Shown piece by piece: positions 33,393 through 41,180 of a stretch of 64,000 nucleotides of DNA. The position numbers were made by a program, and so were the translations under genes. The DNA comes from Salinispora pacifica CNR114 (lineage in GTDB: Bacteria; Actinomycetota; Actinomycetes; Mycobacteriales; Micromonosporaceae). Numbering within the stretch: the stretch's first letter is position 1; every line of letters starts with the position of its first letter. Under the pieces are notes generated by a model. It saw only the letters and a program-made list of their open reading frames with translations. It was not told the DNA's origin and ran no database searches. The DNA lies in the NCBI RefSeq assembly GCF_000514775.1, contig NZ_KI911468.1, forward strand, positions 4,288 through 68,287, given 5' to 3'.

Positions 33393-34208
33393 TCAACCCG
33401 CCGGTTCGGTGACAAAATCGATCAACCGCTCCATTGAGTTAATCAACGGCGTCTCAACATCGGCAAAGGAGTTCACCCGGGACAGAATCCGCCGCCACAG
33501 CTCGGCGGGTTCGGCCACACCGAGCGCCGCGCAGACCCCCTCCTTCCAGGGCTGCCCGGGCGGCACCACCGGCCAGGCCGAGATGTTCAGTACGGCCGGC
33601 CGTACCGCCTGCCACACGTCCACGTAGGGATGCCCGGTCACCAGCACATGCGGCGAGGTCACCCGGGCCACCAACCGGCTCTCCTTGGAACCGGGGACGA
33701 GATGATCAACAAGTACGCCGAGCCGCCGGCCCGGACCGGGGGCGAAATCGCGTACCCGGGCGTCGAGATCGTCTATCCCGTCCAGCGGCTCCACCACCAC
33801 ACCCTCGATGCGCAGGTCGTCGCCCCAGATCCGCTCCACCAACGCGGCGTCGTGCACCCCCTCCACCCAGATCCGGCTCGCCTTCGCCACCTGGGCGCGG
33901 ACGTTGTCGACGGCGATCGAGCCGGAGGCGGTCCGCCGCCGAGCCGCCGGTACCGTCGGACGGGAGGGGCGACGCAGCGTCACCGGCTCCCCATCAAGCA
34001 GGAACGCCGCCGGTAGCAGGGGAAAGGTACGCCGCCGTCGGTGCCGGTCCTCGAGCAGCACCCCGCCGGCCTCAAACCCGACCACCGCGCCGCAGAACCC
34101 CGAGTCGGCGTCCTCGACCACCAGGTCAAGCTCCGCGGCCACCTCCGGGATGCCCCGGCGCCGCCGCCAGTCCCCCGCCAACACGTCATGGTCGTAACGC
34201 CCTGCCAT
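33393..34208 (-). CDS. DUF3097 family protein
   Basis: 271 aa cytoplasmic protein that starts MAGRYDHDVLAGDWRRRRG and contains the conserved RIWVEGVHDAALVERIWGDD and VLVDHLVPGSKESRL stretches of DUF3097, a family restricted to actinobacteria. The EGxxD / VDHLVPGSKE pattern resembles a Toprim-like fold (acidic residues followed by a conserved Gly/Ser loop), which is my inference. It sits between the NfeD pair and the conserved 264-aa gene in the block. ATG 34208; function unknown. Confidence 0.85.
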   Translation of the reverse strand: MAGRYDHDVLAGDWRRRRGIPEVAAELDLVVEDADSGFCGAVVGFEAGGVLLEDRHRRRRTFPLLPAAFLLDGEPVTLRRPSRPTVPAARRRTASGSIAVDNVRAQVAKASRIWVEGVHDAALVERIWGDDLRIEGVVVEPLDGIDDLDARVRDFAPGPGRRLGVLVDHLVPGSKESRLVARVTSPHVLVTGHPYVDVWQAVRPAVLNISAWPVVPPGQPWKEGVCAALGVAEPAELWRRILSRVNSFADVETPLINSMERLIDFVTEPAG

Positions 34209-34324
34209 GCCGATCAAGCTAGCCCCAGCGGGTCCCCACCGCCGACCCGGCACGCCGGCCGGGGTGCGGGACGGCTGGTGCGGCAGCCGAGACAGAGGCG
34301 GGCAGGAGGACGTACCCTTTCGGC

Positions 34325-35119
34325 ATGTCCACCCCCGCCGCTGGCGCAGCCACCCTCGCGCCACGCCGGTCCAGCCGGTTCGTTGCCTGGGTACGCGCGT
34401 GGCGTGCCGGGCTGGTGCCGTTCGACGAGGTCGCCGATGCCATCGCCGGCGACGAGGAGCATCTGGTCGCCGACGCACCCGGGACCTGGACCGATATCCC
34501 CCTACCCGCGGCCCTGCCCACGCTCGCCAAGCTCTCGCCCGACGTGATCCGCCTGGTGCTGCCCGCGCCCGGTGACCCGCGCGGGCTGCCCGGCCCGGGT
34601 GACTTCGCCGGTGCCGCGCTGCTCGCCGGCGAGGGAGTGATCGCCGGTTCACTTGGCCTGGTCCCGCAGCTGCGCACCCACACCTCCGGCTCCGGGGACG
34701 TCTTCGAGACCGTGCTGTGGCGGAGCTACCCGCTGCCGGCCGATGCGGCGGCCGCATCGCTCGCCCTCCCCGGGGCGGCAGAGGCCGAGGCGGAGTTGGC
34801 CGCCGCTCTCGCCGAGACCACCGCCACCCTGACCCGGCTCGACGTGGCTCAGTGGCGGCCGGAGCTGGCCGGGGCGTTGGAGGCGCTGCGCCGCCCCGAC
34901 GGCACCACCGACCTGCCACCGGGCTTCGACCCCCGCGCCCGCCGGCTCTTCGCCCGGGCCGCCGTGCTGGACCGGGTGCTCGCCCTGGCGGGGCAGGCCG
35001 CCCCAGGGGGCGCAGTCAACAACTACGAGGCCCAGCAGCGCGACGCGGCGCTGCGCCCGTTGACCAGCGCCTGTCGGCAGGCGCTGGCCGCCGCCTGCAA
35101 CGCCCCGCTACGCCCGTAG
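34325..35119 (+). CDS. conserved hypothetical protein (Rv1486c-like position)
   Basis: 264 aa, cytoplasmic, acidic. It has an opening FVAWVRAWRAGLVPFDEVAD, a GD-E repeat and a conserved PGDPRGLPGPGDFAGAALLAG stretch, followed by an Ala-rich helical C-terminus. No enzyme motif is recognised. It is the only gene of the conserved block on the plus strand, facing the same way as Rv1486c does in Mycobacterium at the same position (between ferrochelatase and the NfeD/SPFH pair). Start at ATG 34325. Confidence 0.8.
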   Translation: MSTPAAGAATLAPRRSSRFVAWVRAWRAGLVPFDEVADAIAGDEEHLVADAPGTWTDIPLPAALPTLAKLSPDVIRLVLPAPGDPRGLPGPGDFAGAALLAGEGVIAGSLGLVPQLRTHTSGSGDVFETVLWRSYPLPADAAAASLALPGAAEAEAELAAALAETTATLTRLDVAQWRPELAGALEALRRPDGTTDLPPGFDPRARRLFARAAVLDRVLALAGQAAPGGAVNNYEAQQRDAALRPLTSACRQALAAACNAPLRP

Positions 35120-35183
35120 CGGCCCCGGCAGCGGGCAGCCGGGCCCCGGAGGTCGCCGCACCGGCCGACCGCCACCCTCGCCG

Positions 35184-35963
35184 TTAGATCTCGTCGAGCA
35201 GGTCGGCCACCGAGTTCACGATCCGCGACGGCCGGTACGGGTAGCGCTCGGCCTCCGTCCGGCTGCTGATGCCGGTGAGTACCAGGATCGTCTCCAACCC
35301 CGCCTCCAGCCCGCAGAGAATGTCGGTGTCCATCCGGTCGCCGATCATCGCCGTTGACTCGGAGTGCGCGTCAATCGTGTTCAACGCCGACCGCATCATC
35401 ATCGGGTTCGGCTTCCCGACGAAGTACGGCTCCACGCCTGTCGCCTTCGACACCATCGCGGCCACCGAACCGGCGGCGGGCAGCGCGCCCTCCATCGACG
35501 GCCCGGTCACGTCCGGGTTCGTGCAGATGAAGCGGGCCCCATCGTTGATCAGCCGGATCGCCTTGGTGATCGCCTCGAAGCTGTAGGTACGGGTCTCCCC
35601 CAACACCACGTAGTCGGGCGCGAAGTCGCTGAGCACGTAGCCGACCGCGTGCAGCGCCGTGGTCAGCCCGGCCTCCCCGATCACGTACGCGGTGCCACCC
35701 GGCCGCTGATCGGCCAGGAACTGCGCGGTGGCCAACGCGGACGACCAGATCGCGGACTCCGGCACGTCCAGCCCCATCCGAACCAACCGGGCCTGTAGAT
35801 CGCGCGGCGTGTAGATGGAGTTGTTGGTCAACACCAGGAACGGCCGGCCGGAGGAGCGCAGTCGGGCGATGAACTCCGGCGCGCCGGGCACCGGCTGCCC
35901 CTCGTGCACCAGCACCCCGTCCATGTCGGTGAGCCAGCTCTGGACAGGCTTGCGATCATTCAT
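35184..35963 (-). CDS. HAD-IIA family phosphatase (NagD-like)
   Basis: 259 aa haloacid dehalogenase-type phosphatase. The motifs are DMDGVLVHEGQPVPGA (nucleophile Asp, ~residues 13-15), VLTNNS (motif II region), the Lys in GKPNPMMM, and GDRMDTDI (acidic motif IV). Cap of the C2 type. It removes phosphate from small phosphorylated metabolites. ATG 35963, 32 bases after the ferrochelatase stop on the same strand, so probably co-transcribed with it. Confidence 0.9.
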   Translation of the reverse strand: MNDRKPVQSWLTDMDGVLVHEGQPVPGAPEFIARLRSSGRPFLVLTNNSIYTPRDLQARLVRMGLDVPESAIWSSALATAQFLADQRPGGTAYVIGEAGLTTALHAVGYVLSDFAPDYVVLGETRTYSFEAITKAIRLINDGARFICTNPDVTGPSMEGALPAAGSVAAMVSKATGVEPYFVGKPNPMMMRSALNTIDAHSESTAMIGDRMDTDILCGLEAGLETILVLTGISSRTEAERYPYRPSRIVNSVADLLDEI

Positions 35964-35995
35964 CTCGGATCCCTGGTGTCGGGCCGCCGAAGCGG

Positions 35996-37027
35996 TCAGG
36001 AGGGGCGGCGGGCCGGAACGCAGCAGACTGTCGGGCAGGTATCCCACATCGGCAGGTCGCCGAGGCGCCGGCGCAGCGTCGCGCCAGCCGGATCGGTGCG
36101 CTCCCGGACCAGTTCGCGCACCATCGCCACGAACCGGGAATCGGTGCCCGGCGTGGCGGCCCGGACGAAGTCCAGGCCGAGCTGCTTGGCGGTCTCCCGG
36201 GCTTCGGTGTCCAGGTCCCACACCACCTCAAGGTGGTCGGAGACGAACCCGATCGGGCTGACCACCACCCCGGTGACGCCCTGCCCGGGCAGCTCGGCGA
36301 GGTGGTCGTTGACGTCCGGCTCCAGCCAGGGTACCTGCGGGGGCCCGGAACGACTCTGCCATACCAGGTCGTAGGCCAGGTCGGGGGCAGCGGCGGCGTG
36401 CACCAACCGAGCGGTCTCCGCCAACTGGGCCTCGTACCGGCCGCCGTGCGGGCCGGCCGCTGCCGCCGCGGCGGTGGGGACCGAGTGGGCGGTGAAGACG
36501 ATCCGGGTGCTGTCCCGCCGTGCCGGGTCCAGCTGGGCCAACGCCGTGCGCACCGCATCGACGTGCGGCTCGACGAACCCGGGGTGGTCCCAGAACTGAC
36601 GGAGCTTCTCGATCACCGGAGCGTCCGCGCCGACCGCCGCCCTCGCGGCGGCGATGTCCTCCTGGTACTGCCGGCAGGAGGAGTAGCCGCCGAGGGCGCT
36701 GGTCACGAAGGCCAGGGCCCGCTCGACCCCGTCGTCGCGCATCTGCGCCACGGTGTCGGCGAGCATCGGGTCCCAGTTCCGGTTGCCCCAGTAGACCGGC
36801 AGGTCAACACCGTTGGCGGCGAAGTCGTCCCGAATCGCGGCGAGTAGTTCCCGACACTGCTGATTGATCGGCGACACCCCGCCGAAGTGCTGGTAGTGCT
36901 CGGCGACCTCGGCCAGCCGCTCCGGCGGCACACCCCGGCCCCGGGTCACGTTCTGCAGGAACGGCATTACGTCCTCGGGCCGCTCGGGCCCGCCGAAAGA
37001 AACCAGCACCACCGCGTCGTACGCCAT
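35996..37027 (-). CDS. hemH: ferrochelatase (coproporphyrin ferrochelatase type)
   Basis: 343 aa. Inserts ferrous iron into coproporphyrin III (actinobacterial branch) or protoporphyrin. Clear family motifs are VVLVSFGGPERPEDVMPFLQ, HYQHFGGVSPIN and YWGNRNWDPM, plus FTAHSVP with the catalytic His, and WLEPDVNDHL. The cysteines in the C-terminus (MWDTCPTVCCVP) correspond to the 2Fe-2S cluster ligands known in actinobacterial ferrochelatases. It follows fabG-fabI, as in Mycobacterium, but a strong hairpin separates it from fabI. ATG 37027. Confidence 0.95.
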   Translation of the reverse strand: MAYDAVVLVSFGGPERPEDVMPFLQNVTRGRGVPPERLAEVAEHYQHFGGVSPINQQCRELLAAIRDDFAANGVDLPVYWGNRNWDPMLADTVAQMRDDGVERALAFVTSALGGYSSCRQYQEDIAAARAAVGADAPVIEKLRQFWDHPGFVEPHVDAVRTALAQLDPARRDSTRIVFTAHSVPTAAAAAAGPHGGRYEAQLAETARLVHAAAAPDLAYDLVWQSRSGPPQVPWLEPDVNDHLAELPGQGVTGVVVSPIGFVSDHLEVVWDLDTEARETAKQLGLDFVRAATPGTDSRFVAMVRELVRERTDPAGATLRRRLGDLPMWDTCPTVCCVPARRPS

Positions 37028-37061
37028 GGCCCCATTCTTCCCCGGTGGCTCGGTAACCAGA

Positions 37062-37097
37062 CGACGGCCCCCGCGGCGTAGCCCGCGGGGGCCGTCG
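37062..37097. terminator. strong hairpin between fabI and hemH
   Basis: 15-bp perfect stem (CGACGGCCCCCGCGG and its complement), 6-base loop, no T-run. It lies just after the fabI stop and before the hemH start on the minus strand, so it should terminate or attenuate transcription between them. Confidence 0.8.
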
Positions 37098-37103
37098 GCC
37101 AGG

Positions 37104-37871
37104 TCAGGCGCCGATCGCGTGGTAGCCGCCATCGACGTGGACGATCTCGCCGGTGGTCGCCGGAAACCAGTCGGAGAGCAGCGCCAGGCAGGCCCGGGCG
37201 GCCGGCTCGGAGTCGGTGAGGTTCCAGCCCAACGGCGCGCGCACCGACCAGGCGTCCTCAAACTGCTCGAAGCCGGGGATCGACTTCGCGGCGACGGTAC
37301 GCAGTGGCCCGGCCGCGACCAGGTTGCTGCGGATGCCCTTCGGGCCCAGGTGCAGCGCCAGGTAGCGGCTGGCGGATTCGAGGCCGGCCTTGGCCACGCC
37401 CATCCAGTCGTAGACCGGCCACGCCTTGGTGGCGTCGAAGGTGAGCCCGACCACCGAGCTTCCCGGGGCCATCAGCGGCAGCGCCGCGGTGGCGAGGGCC
37501 TGGTACGAGTAGGTCGAGACGTGCACGGCCGTCGCGACGTCCTCCCACGGCGCGTCGAGGAAGCCGCCGCCGAGGCAGCTCTGCGGGGCGAAGCCGATGG
37601 AGTGGACGATCCCGTCGAGGCCGTCGACGTGCTCCCGGACCTGGTCACCGAGCCCGGCGAGGTGGTCACGGTTGGTCACGTCCAGTTCGATTACCGGGGC
37701 TGGCTCGGGTAGCCGCTTGGCGATCCGCTCGACCAGGGAGAGCCGACCGTAGCCGGTGAGTACCACCTGTGCGCCGTTCTCCTGCGCGAGCCGCGCCACC
37801 GAGAAGGCGATCGAGGCGTCGGTGATGACGCCGGTGACCAGCAGCCGTTTACCGGCGAGCAGTCCTGACAT
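37104..37871 (-). CDS. fabI: enoyl-ACP reductase (FabI/InhA)
   Basis: 255 aa. Cofactor loop LVTGVITDASIAFSVARLAQ (the FabI/InhA-type SI motif), the S-I-G-F-A-P stretch (VHSIGFAPQS), and the catalytic Tyr-Lys in VYDWMGVAKAGLESASRYLA (Y-x6-K spacing of enoyl reductases). It reduces trans-2-enoyl-ACP in fatty acid elongation with NADH. It follows fabG by 14 bases with a GAGGAG ribosome site, as in the mabA-inhA operon of Mycobacterium. Confidence 0.95.
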   Translation of the reverse strand: MSGLLAGKRLLVTGVITDASIAFSVARLAQENGAQVVLTGYGRLSLVERIAKRLPEPAPVIELDVTNRDHLAGLGDQVREHVDGLDGIVHSIGFAPQSCLGGGFLDAPWEDVATAVHVSTYSYQALATAALPLMAPGSSVVGLTFDATKAWPVYDWMGVAKAGLESASRYLALHLGPKGIRSNLVAAGPLRTVAAKSIPGFEQFEDAWSVRAPLGWNLTDSEPAARACLALLSDWFPATTGEIVHVDGGYHAIGA

Positions 37872-37885
37872 GTCGATGTCTCCTC

Positions 37886-38623
37886 TCAGTGCCCCATGCC
37901 GAGGCCACCGTCGACCGGGATGACCGCGCCGCTGATGTAGCCGGCGGAGTCCCCCGCCAGCCAGGTGACGGCGCCGGCCACCTCGTCCGTGGCGGCGAAG
38001 CGGCCCGCCGGGATGGCCTTGCGGTACTCGGTCTTGCGGTCCTCGGGTAGCGCGGCGGTCATGTCGGTTTCGACGTAGCCGGGTGCCACCACGTTCGCGG
38101 TGATGTTGCGACTCCCCAGCTCTCGCGTGATGGAGCGGGCGACGCCGACCAGGCCGGCCTTACTGGCGGCGTAGTTGACCTGGCCCGGGCTGCCGTAGAG
38201 CCCGACCACCGACGAAATGAAGATCATCCGTCCCCAGCGCGCCCGGAGCATCTTGGTCGAGGCGCGCTTGGCGCAGCGGAACGCGCCGGTCAGGTTGGTG
38301 TCCAGCACCCCGGTGAACTGTTCTTCGGACATGCGCAGCAGCAGCGTGTCATCGGTGATGCCGGCGTTGGCCACCAGCACCTCGACCGGGCCGAGCTCCG
38401 CCTCGACGGCGGTGAACGCCGCGTCCACCGAGTCGGAATCCGTCACGTCGCAGCGGACGCCGAAGAGGCGGCCGGCGTCGGTCCCCGGGTCGGCCGCGTC
38501 GGCGCCGGGCGCCGTCCCGCTCCGGTAGGTCACCGCCACCTGGTCACCCTGCTTGACGAAGGCCTGAGCGATCGCCAGACCAATACCGCGGTTACCCCCG
38601 GTCACCAACACGGTACGGGCCAC
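37886..38623 (-). CDS. fabG: 3-oxoacyl-ACP reductase (FabG)
   Basis: 245 aa SDR. Loop TGGNRGIGLAIAQAF (residues ~7-21), NAGI (~85-88), catalytic YAASKAG, and VDGGLGMGH at the end. Its partner fabI starts 14 bases later, so the gene is the MabA/FabG1 equivalent that reduces 3-oxoacyl-ACP with NADPH in fatty acid elongation. ATG start; a small 5' gap separates it from the leader-like element to its left on the opposite strand. Confidence 0.95.
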   Translation of the reverse strand: MARTVLVTGGNRGIGLAIAQAFVKQGDQVAVTYRSGTAPGADAADPGTDAGRLFGVRCDVTDSDSVDAAFTAVEAELGPVEVLVANAGITDDTLLLRMSEEQFTGVLDTNLTGAFRCAKRASTKMLRARWGRMIFISSVVGLYGSPGQVNYAASKAGLVGVARSITRELGSRNITANVVAPGYVETDMTAALPEDRKTEYRKAIPAGRFAATDEVAGAVTWLAGDSAGYISGAVIPVDGGLGMGH

Positions 38624-38795
38624 GATTCCCCCTCAGCTCGGAAGATCTCCACGTCGCGTCGGAGCCTAGGGGTTACCGGCAGGTAAGCGCTAACGCGCCA
38701 CGGCGCCGGCCGCCACCGACAAGGCGAAACCACCGCAACCACCCGGCGACCGTCACCCCGCCCCGGCCCACTTCGATGCCCCACCGACCAGGGTG

Positions 38796-38801
38796 TACGA
38801 T
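38796..38801 (+). promoter_or_regulatory. candidate -10 element of the leader-like element
   Basis: TACGAT, ~65 bases before the mini-ORF at 38872. No clear -35. The following ~300 bases on this strand hold a hairpin, a 17-codon ORF and a 28-codon ORF. Confidence 0.35.
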
Positions 38802-38858
38802 GGCGCCGTTTTGCGAGCTCGCCCGACGACTCGCAGCCCCTGGGCCCCGCCAACCGCT

Positions 38859-38891
38859 GGAGGTGATCGCTGTGCGAGATAGCGATCCTCC
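38859..38891 (+). promoter_or_regulatory. hairpin that traps a ribosome site
   Basis: GGAG-GT-GATCGCT pairs with AGCGATC-CTCC, giving 11 pairs with a 2-base bulge. The left arm contains GGAGGTGATC, an almost full-length match to the anti-Shine-Dalgarno. The right arm lies in codons 4-7 of the mini-ORF that it serves. In the folded RNA that ribosome site would be closed. Confidence 0.5.
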
Positions 38892-38925
38892 GAGTCGTGG
38901 CCGGGCCGACCGTCAGCCCCGCTGA
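38872..38925 (+). CDS. 17-aa leader-type ORF
   Basis: GTG at 38872, 8 bases after a perfect GGAGG. It encodes MRDSDPPSRGRADRQPR, with five Arg among 17 residues. Ribosome site and first codons are paired in the hairpin at 38859-38891, the usual architecture of a translation-controlled leader. It precedes the 28-aa membrane peptide by ~170 bases on the same strand. No known family. Confidence 0.4.
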   Translation: MRDSDPPSRGRADRQPR

Positions 38926-39099
38926 GTCCCATAAGCACGGCTGACAGACCCGCTCCCGCACGCCACCGGACGCCGGCCCACCGCCGGACCGAGCACCGGT
39001 GGACGATCGGAGCTGCCGGCCACGACTTTGTGTGCGCGTTCTGACCACCCTCCCGCGGGCCTCGACGCCCGCGCCCAGTCGCCACCGGAGCCAACTCCC

Positions 39100-39186
39100 A
39101 TGAGCCGTTACGTCGCCCCCCTGGGCTTCACCCTGGCCGCGGTCTGGGTGGCCGTCCTCTTCGTCCTGGCCGGCGGTGGTCACTGA
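39100..39186 (+). CDS. 28-aa single-span membrane peptide
   Basis: Starts MSRYVAPLGFTLAAVWV and ends with VLFVLAGGGH; the middle is one hydrophobic span of ~20 residues, so an inner-membrane microprotein is likely. A CCGGAG ribosome site is upstream. On this strand the space between fabG and the VWA gene contains no other gene. In Mycobacterium the same position holds an oppositely oriented gene (Rv1482c) of a different type. Conservation of this peptide in relatives would confirm it. Confidence 0.45.
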   Translation: MSRYVAPLGFTLAAVWVAVLFVLAGGGH

Positions 39187-39231
39187 CCGCCACCGAATCC
39201 CCGTTTGTTCCGGACCCCGCCAGCGACGGCC

Positions 39232-40182
39232 TCAGACAATCCGGGACGACCACAACAGACTGGTCGCCCCGGCGCAGAGCGCCAGCAGCAGCGCCACCCC
39301 GGCGTACCACTGGGTGACCTCGCGCGGTTCGGTCCGGAATCCGATTGACGAGCCCATGCCCTGGTAGACCTGCTTCAGCTCGCGCACCGAGGCCGCCTCG
39401 TAGAAGTACCCGTCGGTCGTCGCCGCCAGATCCGCCAGGGCGAGCCGATCCACCGGCACCCGTTGGCGTTGGCCCCCGATGTCGACCTGGCCGCCGTCGG
39501 TCCCGAAGGCGATAGTGGAGACGGCGACATTCGCGGCCTGTGCCGCCGCGGCGGCCTCCTCCACCGACCGACCCGACGTGCGATAACCGTCGGAGAGCAA
39601 CACGATCCGGGCCGGCGGAATCCCCGCCGCGCCGTCAGCCGGCACCGAACGGATCGCCTCCAGACAGGTGAAGACCGCCTCCCCCGTCGCCGTCGACTCG
39701 GCCAGCGCCAAGCCGTTGACGGCGGTGACCACGGCCTGTCGGTCCTTCGTCGGCGGCACCAGCAGGTTGGCCGCCTTCGCGAACGAGACCAGCCCCAGGT
39801 TGTAGCTGGCCGGCAGTTCGGCGATGAACTGCTGTGCCGCCTCCTGGGCCGCCGCCAGCCGGTTCGGAGCCACATCGTCGGCCTGCATGGACAGGGAGAC
39901 GTCGACAGCGAGCATGATGGTGGCCCGTTCCAGGGGCTGCCGGGTGTCGATCGACGGCCGGGCCAGCGCCGTGGCGAGCACCAGCAGACAGAGGAGGAAC
40001 GCGGTCGCCGGTACGTGCCGACGCCACCCGAGGCCCTTCGGCGCGATCGTACGCAGCAGCTCCACATTCGTGAACCGCAGCGCGTACGCCCGGCGGTGCA
40101 GCTGCCGCCACACGTACAGCCCGGCGAGGACGAACACCGGGAGCACGGCCAGGAGCCACCACGGCTGTAGAAAACGAATCAT
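39232..40182 (-). CDS. VWA domain membrane protein (BatA-like)
   Basis: 316 aa. Two N-terminal TM helices (LQPWWLLAVLPVFVLAGLYV and TAFLLCLLVLATALA), then a von Willebrand A domain with the metal-binding MIDAS motif DVSLSM (residues ~95-100), and a C-terminal TM helix. Start overlaps the DUF58 gene (ATGA), forming a MoxR-DUF58-VWA module, which acts as chaperone/assembly machinery for exported or membrane proteins. Corresponds to Rv1481. Confidence 0.9.
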   Translation of the reverse strand: MIRFLQPWWLLAVLPVFVLAGLYVWRQLHRRAYALRFTNVELLRTIAPKGLGWRRHVPATAFLLCLLVLATALARPSIDTRQPLERATIMLAVDVSLSMQADDVAPNRLAAAQEAAQQFIAELPASYNLGLVSFAKAANLLVPPTKDRQAVVTAVNGLALAESTATGEAVFTCLEAIRSVPADGAAGIPPARIVLLSDGYRTSGRSVEEAAAAAQAANVAVSTIAFGTDGGQVDIGGQRQRVPVDRLALADLAATTDGYFYEAASVRELKQVYQGMGSSIGFRTEPREVTQWYAGVALLLALCAGATSLLWSSRIV

Positions 40183-41180
40183 CGTGTCGTCCCCCGGGTG
40201 CGGGTGTGCCGCTGCGCGGCGACGAAGCGCACCATGTCCAGCAGCCAGTCTCGGTCAGTACGCAGTCTCAGGTGGGCAGCGCCCCCGGCGCGGAGCGCCG
40301 CGGCGATCTCCGCGCGCTGGGCGGCAGCGGCCTCGGCGTAGCGGTGGCGCAGCCGCGGGTCGCCCGTCCGTACCTCATGCAGTTCGCCGGTCTCCGGGTC
40401 AACCACCGGCAGAACGCCCACGTCGGGCAGTTCCAGCTCCCGCGGATCGAGTACCTCGATGGCCAGCACGTCGTGGCGCACCCGCAGCTTGCGCAGCGGC
40501 CGGGCCCACTGGGCCGGTGGCGCCAGGAAGTCGGAGATGATGACCGCCACACCACGCCGCCGCGGCGGCCGGTTCAACCGGTCAACCAGGGCACCGAGGT
40601 CGCCACGGCCAGGCCGGATCTCGGTGCCGGCGACGGCCCGGACCAGGGCCTGCACCTCCCGGCGCCCGGAGCGGGCGGGCAGTTGGGTAAACCGGCCGGG
40701 CCCGGCCGTCGGCGCATCCCGACCGGCGGCGGCCGGCTCGCTCCCGGTGCCGATCACCGCGCCGATCCGGTTGCCGCCCCGGCTGGTCAGGTGTGCCAAC
40801 GCCGCGGCGGCGGCCACCACCACGTCCCGCTTGAGCCAGCGGCCGGTGCCGAAGTCGAGGCTGGCCGAGAGGTCCACCGCAAGCCACGTCTCCAGTTCCC
40901 GGTCCGCCACCGTGCGCCGCACGTGCGGCATCGTGGTACGCGCCGTGACGGGCCAGTCCATCCGCCGCACGTCGTCGCCCGGGCGGTATTCACGCGAGTC
41001 CCCCGCCTCGCTCCCCGGGCCGGGTAGCAGGCCAACGTAGTCACCTTGGAGCAGACCGTCGAGCTTGCGGGTGACGAGCAGGTGCAGCCGGGACAACGTG
41101 GCCTCGGTGCGCCTACCGGCGGTGGGATCGACGGAGTCGCGGCCGGTCGCGTCGGTTGGCCGACCGGCGGGTGGGATCAC
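40179..41180 (-). CDS. DUF58 domain protein
   Basis: 333 aa. Conserved DUF58 motif at residues ~60-75 (EYRPGDDVRRMDWPVTART) followed by a VWA-like core (LAVDLSASLDFG). Partner of MoxR-type AAA+ ATPases. The GTG start at 41180 overlaps the MoxR stop (GTGA) and the stop overlaps the VWA gene start, so the three proteins are made together. Corresponds to Rv1480. Confidence 0.9.
   Translation of the reverse strand: MIPPAGRPTDATGRDSVDPTAGRRTEATLSRLHLLVTRKLDGLLQGDYVGLLPGPGSEAGDSREYRPGDDVRRMDWPVTARTTMPHVRRTVADRELETWLAVDLSASLDFGTGRWLKRDVVVAAAAALAHLTSRGGNRIGAVIGTGSEPAAAGRDAPTAGPGRFTQLPARSGRREVQALVRAVAGTEIRPGRGDLGALVDRLNRPPRRRGVAVIISDFLAPPAQWARPLRKLRVRHDVLAIEVLDPRELELPDVGVLPVVDPETGELHEVRTGDPRLRHRYAEAAAAQRAEIAAALRAGGAAHLRLRTDRDWLLDMVRFVAAQRHTRTRGTTR

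Noticed and set aside
38602..39183. 193-codon reading on the minus strand in the fabG-VWA gap
   Set aside because: Composition and lack of any motif mark it as a shadow of GC-rich DNA; the plus-strand hairpin and ORFs fit better.
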